Of a DNA stretch of 64,000 bases, positions 63,500 through 64,000 are shown piece by piece; within the stretch, counting starts at the first letter, position 1; each line of letters opens with the position of its first letter. A program made the position numbers and the translations under genes. Source of the stretch: Pseudanabaenaceae cyanobacterium SKYG29 (lineage in GTDB: Bacteria > Cyanobacteriota > Cyanobacteriia > Pseudanabaenales > Pseudanabaenaceae). The stretch covers positions 177,763 to 241,762 of the forward strand of contig JANWWT010000005.1 in NCBI GenBank assembly GCA_025055675.1, given 5' to 3'. The notes under the pieces are model-generated. The model was not told where the DNA came from and did no database searches. It saw nothing but the letters and a program-made list of their open reading frames with translations.

Positions 63500-64000
63500 A
63501 TGACCACTGCAGTAAGAAGCCAAGAGCGTCTTTCGCTGTGGGAGCAGTTCTGCCAGTGGATCACCTCCACCGAGAACCGTCTCTACATCGGCTGGTTCGG
63601 CGTGTTGATGATTCCCTGCTTGCTCGCTGCTACCATCTGCTTCGTTATCGCTTTCATCGCCGCTCCTCCCGTTGACATCGACGGTATCCGTGAGCCTGTG
63701 GCTGGCTCTCTCCTCTACGGCAACAACATGATCTCGGCTGCGGTTGTGCCTTCTTCCAACGCCATTGGTCTGCACTTCTATCCCATTTGGGAAGCAGACA
63801 GCTTGGATGAGTGGCTGTACAACGGCGGTCCCTACCAGCTGGTAGTGTTCCACTTCCTGATTGGAGTGTTCTGCTACATGGGACGGGAGTGGGAGTTGAG
63901 CTACCGCTTGGGTATGCGCCCCTGGATTGCAGTAGCATACTCTGCGCCCGTGGCAGCAGCTACGGCTGTGTTTCTGATTTACCCGATTGGGCAAGGTTCT
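63500..64000 (+). CDS. psbA: Photosystem II D1 protein, 3' end cut by the window
   Basis: The first 167 residues of D1, the reaction-centre protein that binds the water-splitting cluster and plastoquinone [37 protein letters not shown] contains helix A; His118 in [10 protein letters not shown] binds peripheral chlorophyll, and Tyr161 (TyrZ) lies in [10 protein letters not shown]. Residue 130 is Glu, as in high-light D1 forms. Two positions differ from the usual sequence: Ala80 for Gly (ISAAVVPSS) and Asp100 for Ala (WEADSLDEW). It has its own promoter. Confidence 0.97.
   Translation, partial: MTTAVRSQERLSLWEQFCQWITSTENRLYIGWFGVLMIPCLLAATICFVIAFIAAPPVDIDGIREPVAGSLLYGNNMISAAVVPSSNAIGLHFYPIWEADSLDEWLYNGGPYQLVVFHFLIGVFCYMGREWELSYRLGMRPWIAVAYSAPVAAATAVFLIYPIGQGS

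Overview
The window is a gene-dense piece of a cyanobacterial chromosome. The evidence is the start of psbA (photosystem II D1) at the right edge, the carotenoid pair crtP-crtB, a LysR regulator of the RbcR/CmpR type, a PatA-type pilus/phototaxis signalling operon, a devBCA exporter, the small RNA Yfr1 next to trxA, and a very high density of the hexamer CGATCG, the core of the cyanobacterial HIP1 repeat. I cannot place it below phylum level. Gaps between genes are nearly all under 170 bases, the longest (psbA leader) is 216, and many neighbouring genes overlap. I see no tRNA, rRNA, CRISPR array, insertion sequence or prophage.

Layout. Bases 1-854 hold the end of a methyltransferase gene. Bases 808-9663 are on the minus strand: an operon-like run of a DUF2325 protein, a CHASE4 histidine kinase, an Hsp70-like ATPase and ribD, then an FkbM methyltransferase, a small methyltransferase and an AmpG-like transporter. 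From 9752 the plus strand carries Yfr1, trxA-pyrR, crtP-crtB, rpiA, a DUF760 gene with ftsX, recA with a HAD hydrolase, a LysR regulator and a cation/proton antiporter. Two small minus-strand genes sit between ftsX and recA. menF (isochorismate synthase) lies on the minus strand at 20787-22079.

Bases 22404-34880 are one chemosensory operon: two PatA-type regulators, CheY, CheW, two chemoreceptors, a 1513-residue hybrid CheA with three HPt domains, and a second CheW-like protein. It lacks cheR and cheB and is of the kind that controls type IV pili and phototaxis in cyanobacteria. It runs on into a double-domain cobalamin adenosyltransferase, a methyltransferase/glycosyltransferase-like protein and holB. 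From 38.5 to 51 kb come housekeeping genes on both strands: msrB, hrcA, a PP2C phosphatase, ahcY, sixA, a ferredoxin, nusB, a TPR protein and tldD. After them comes a TetR-devB-(70-residue ORF)-devC-devA export operon.

Bases 51167-52093 encode a DnaJ-like protein. From 52101 a strong promoter drives the S10/spc ribosomal operon from rplC through secY, adk and infA. The usual rpmJ-rpsM-rpsK-rpoA-rplQ tail is absent: infA is followed by a 74-residue unknown gene and then psbA, which has its own well-formed promoter and a hairpin at the start of its leader.

Most of the window is core cyanobacterial gene content. The parts I find most worth a second look are the serially duplicated chemosensory operon, the repeat-rich CheA linker, the extra small gene inside devBCA, the Hsp70/kinase/DUF2325 operon, and the ribosomal operon broken at infA beside psbA.
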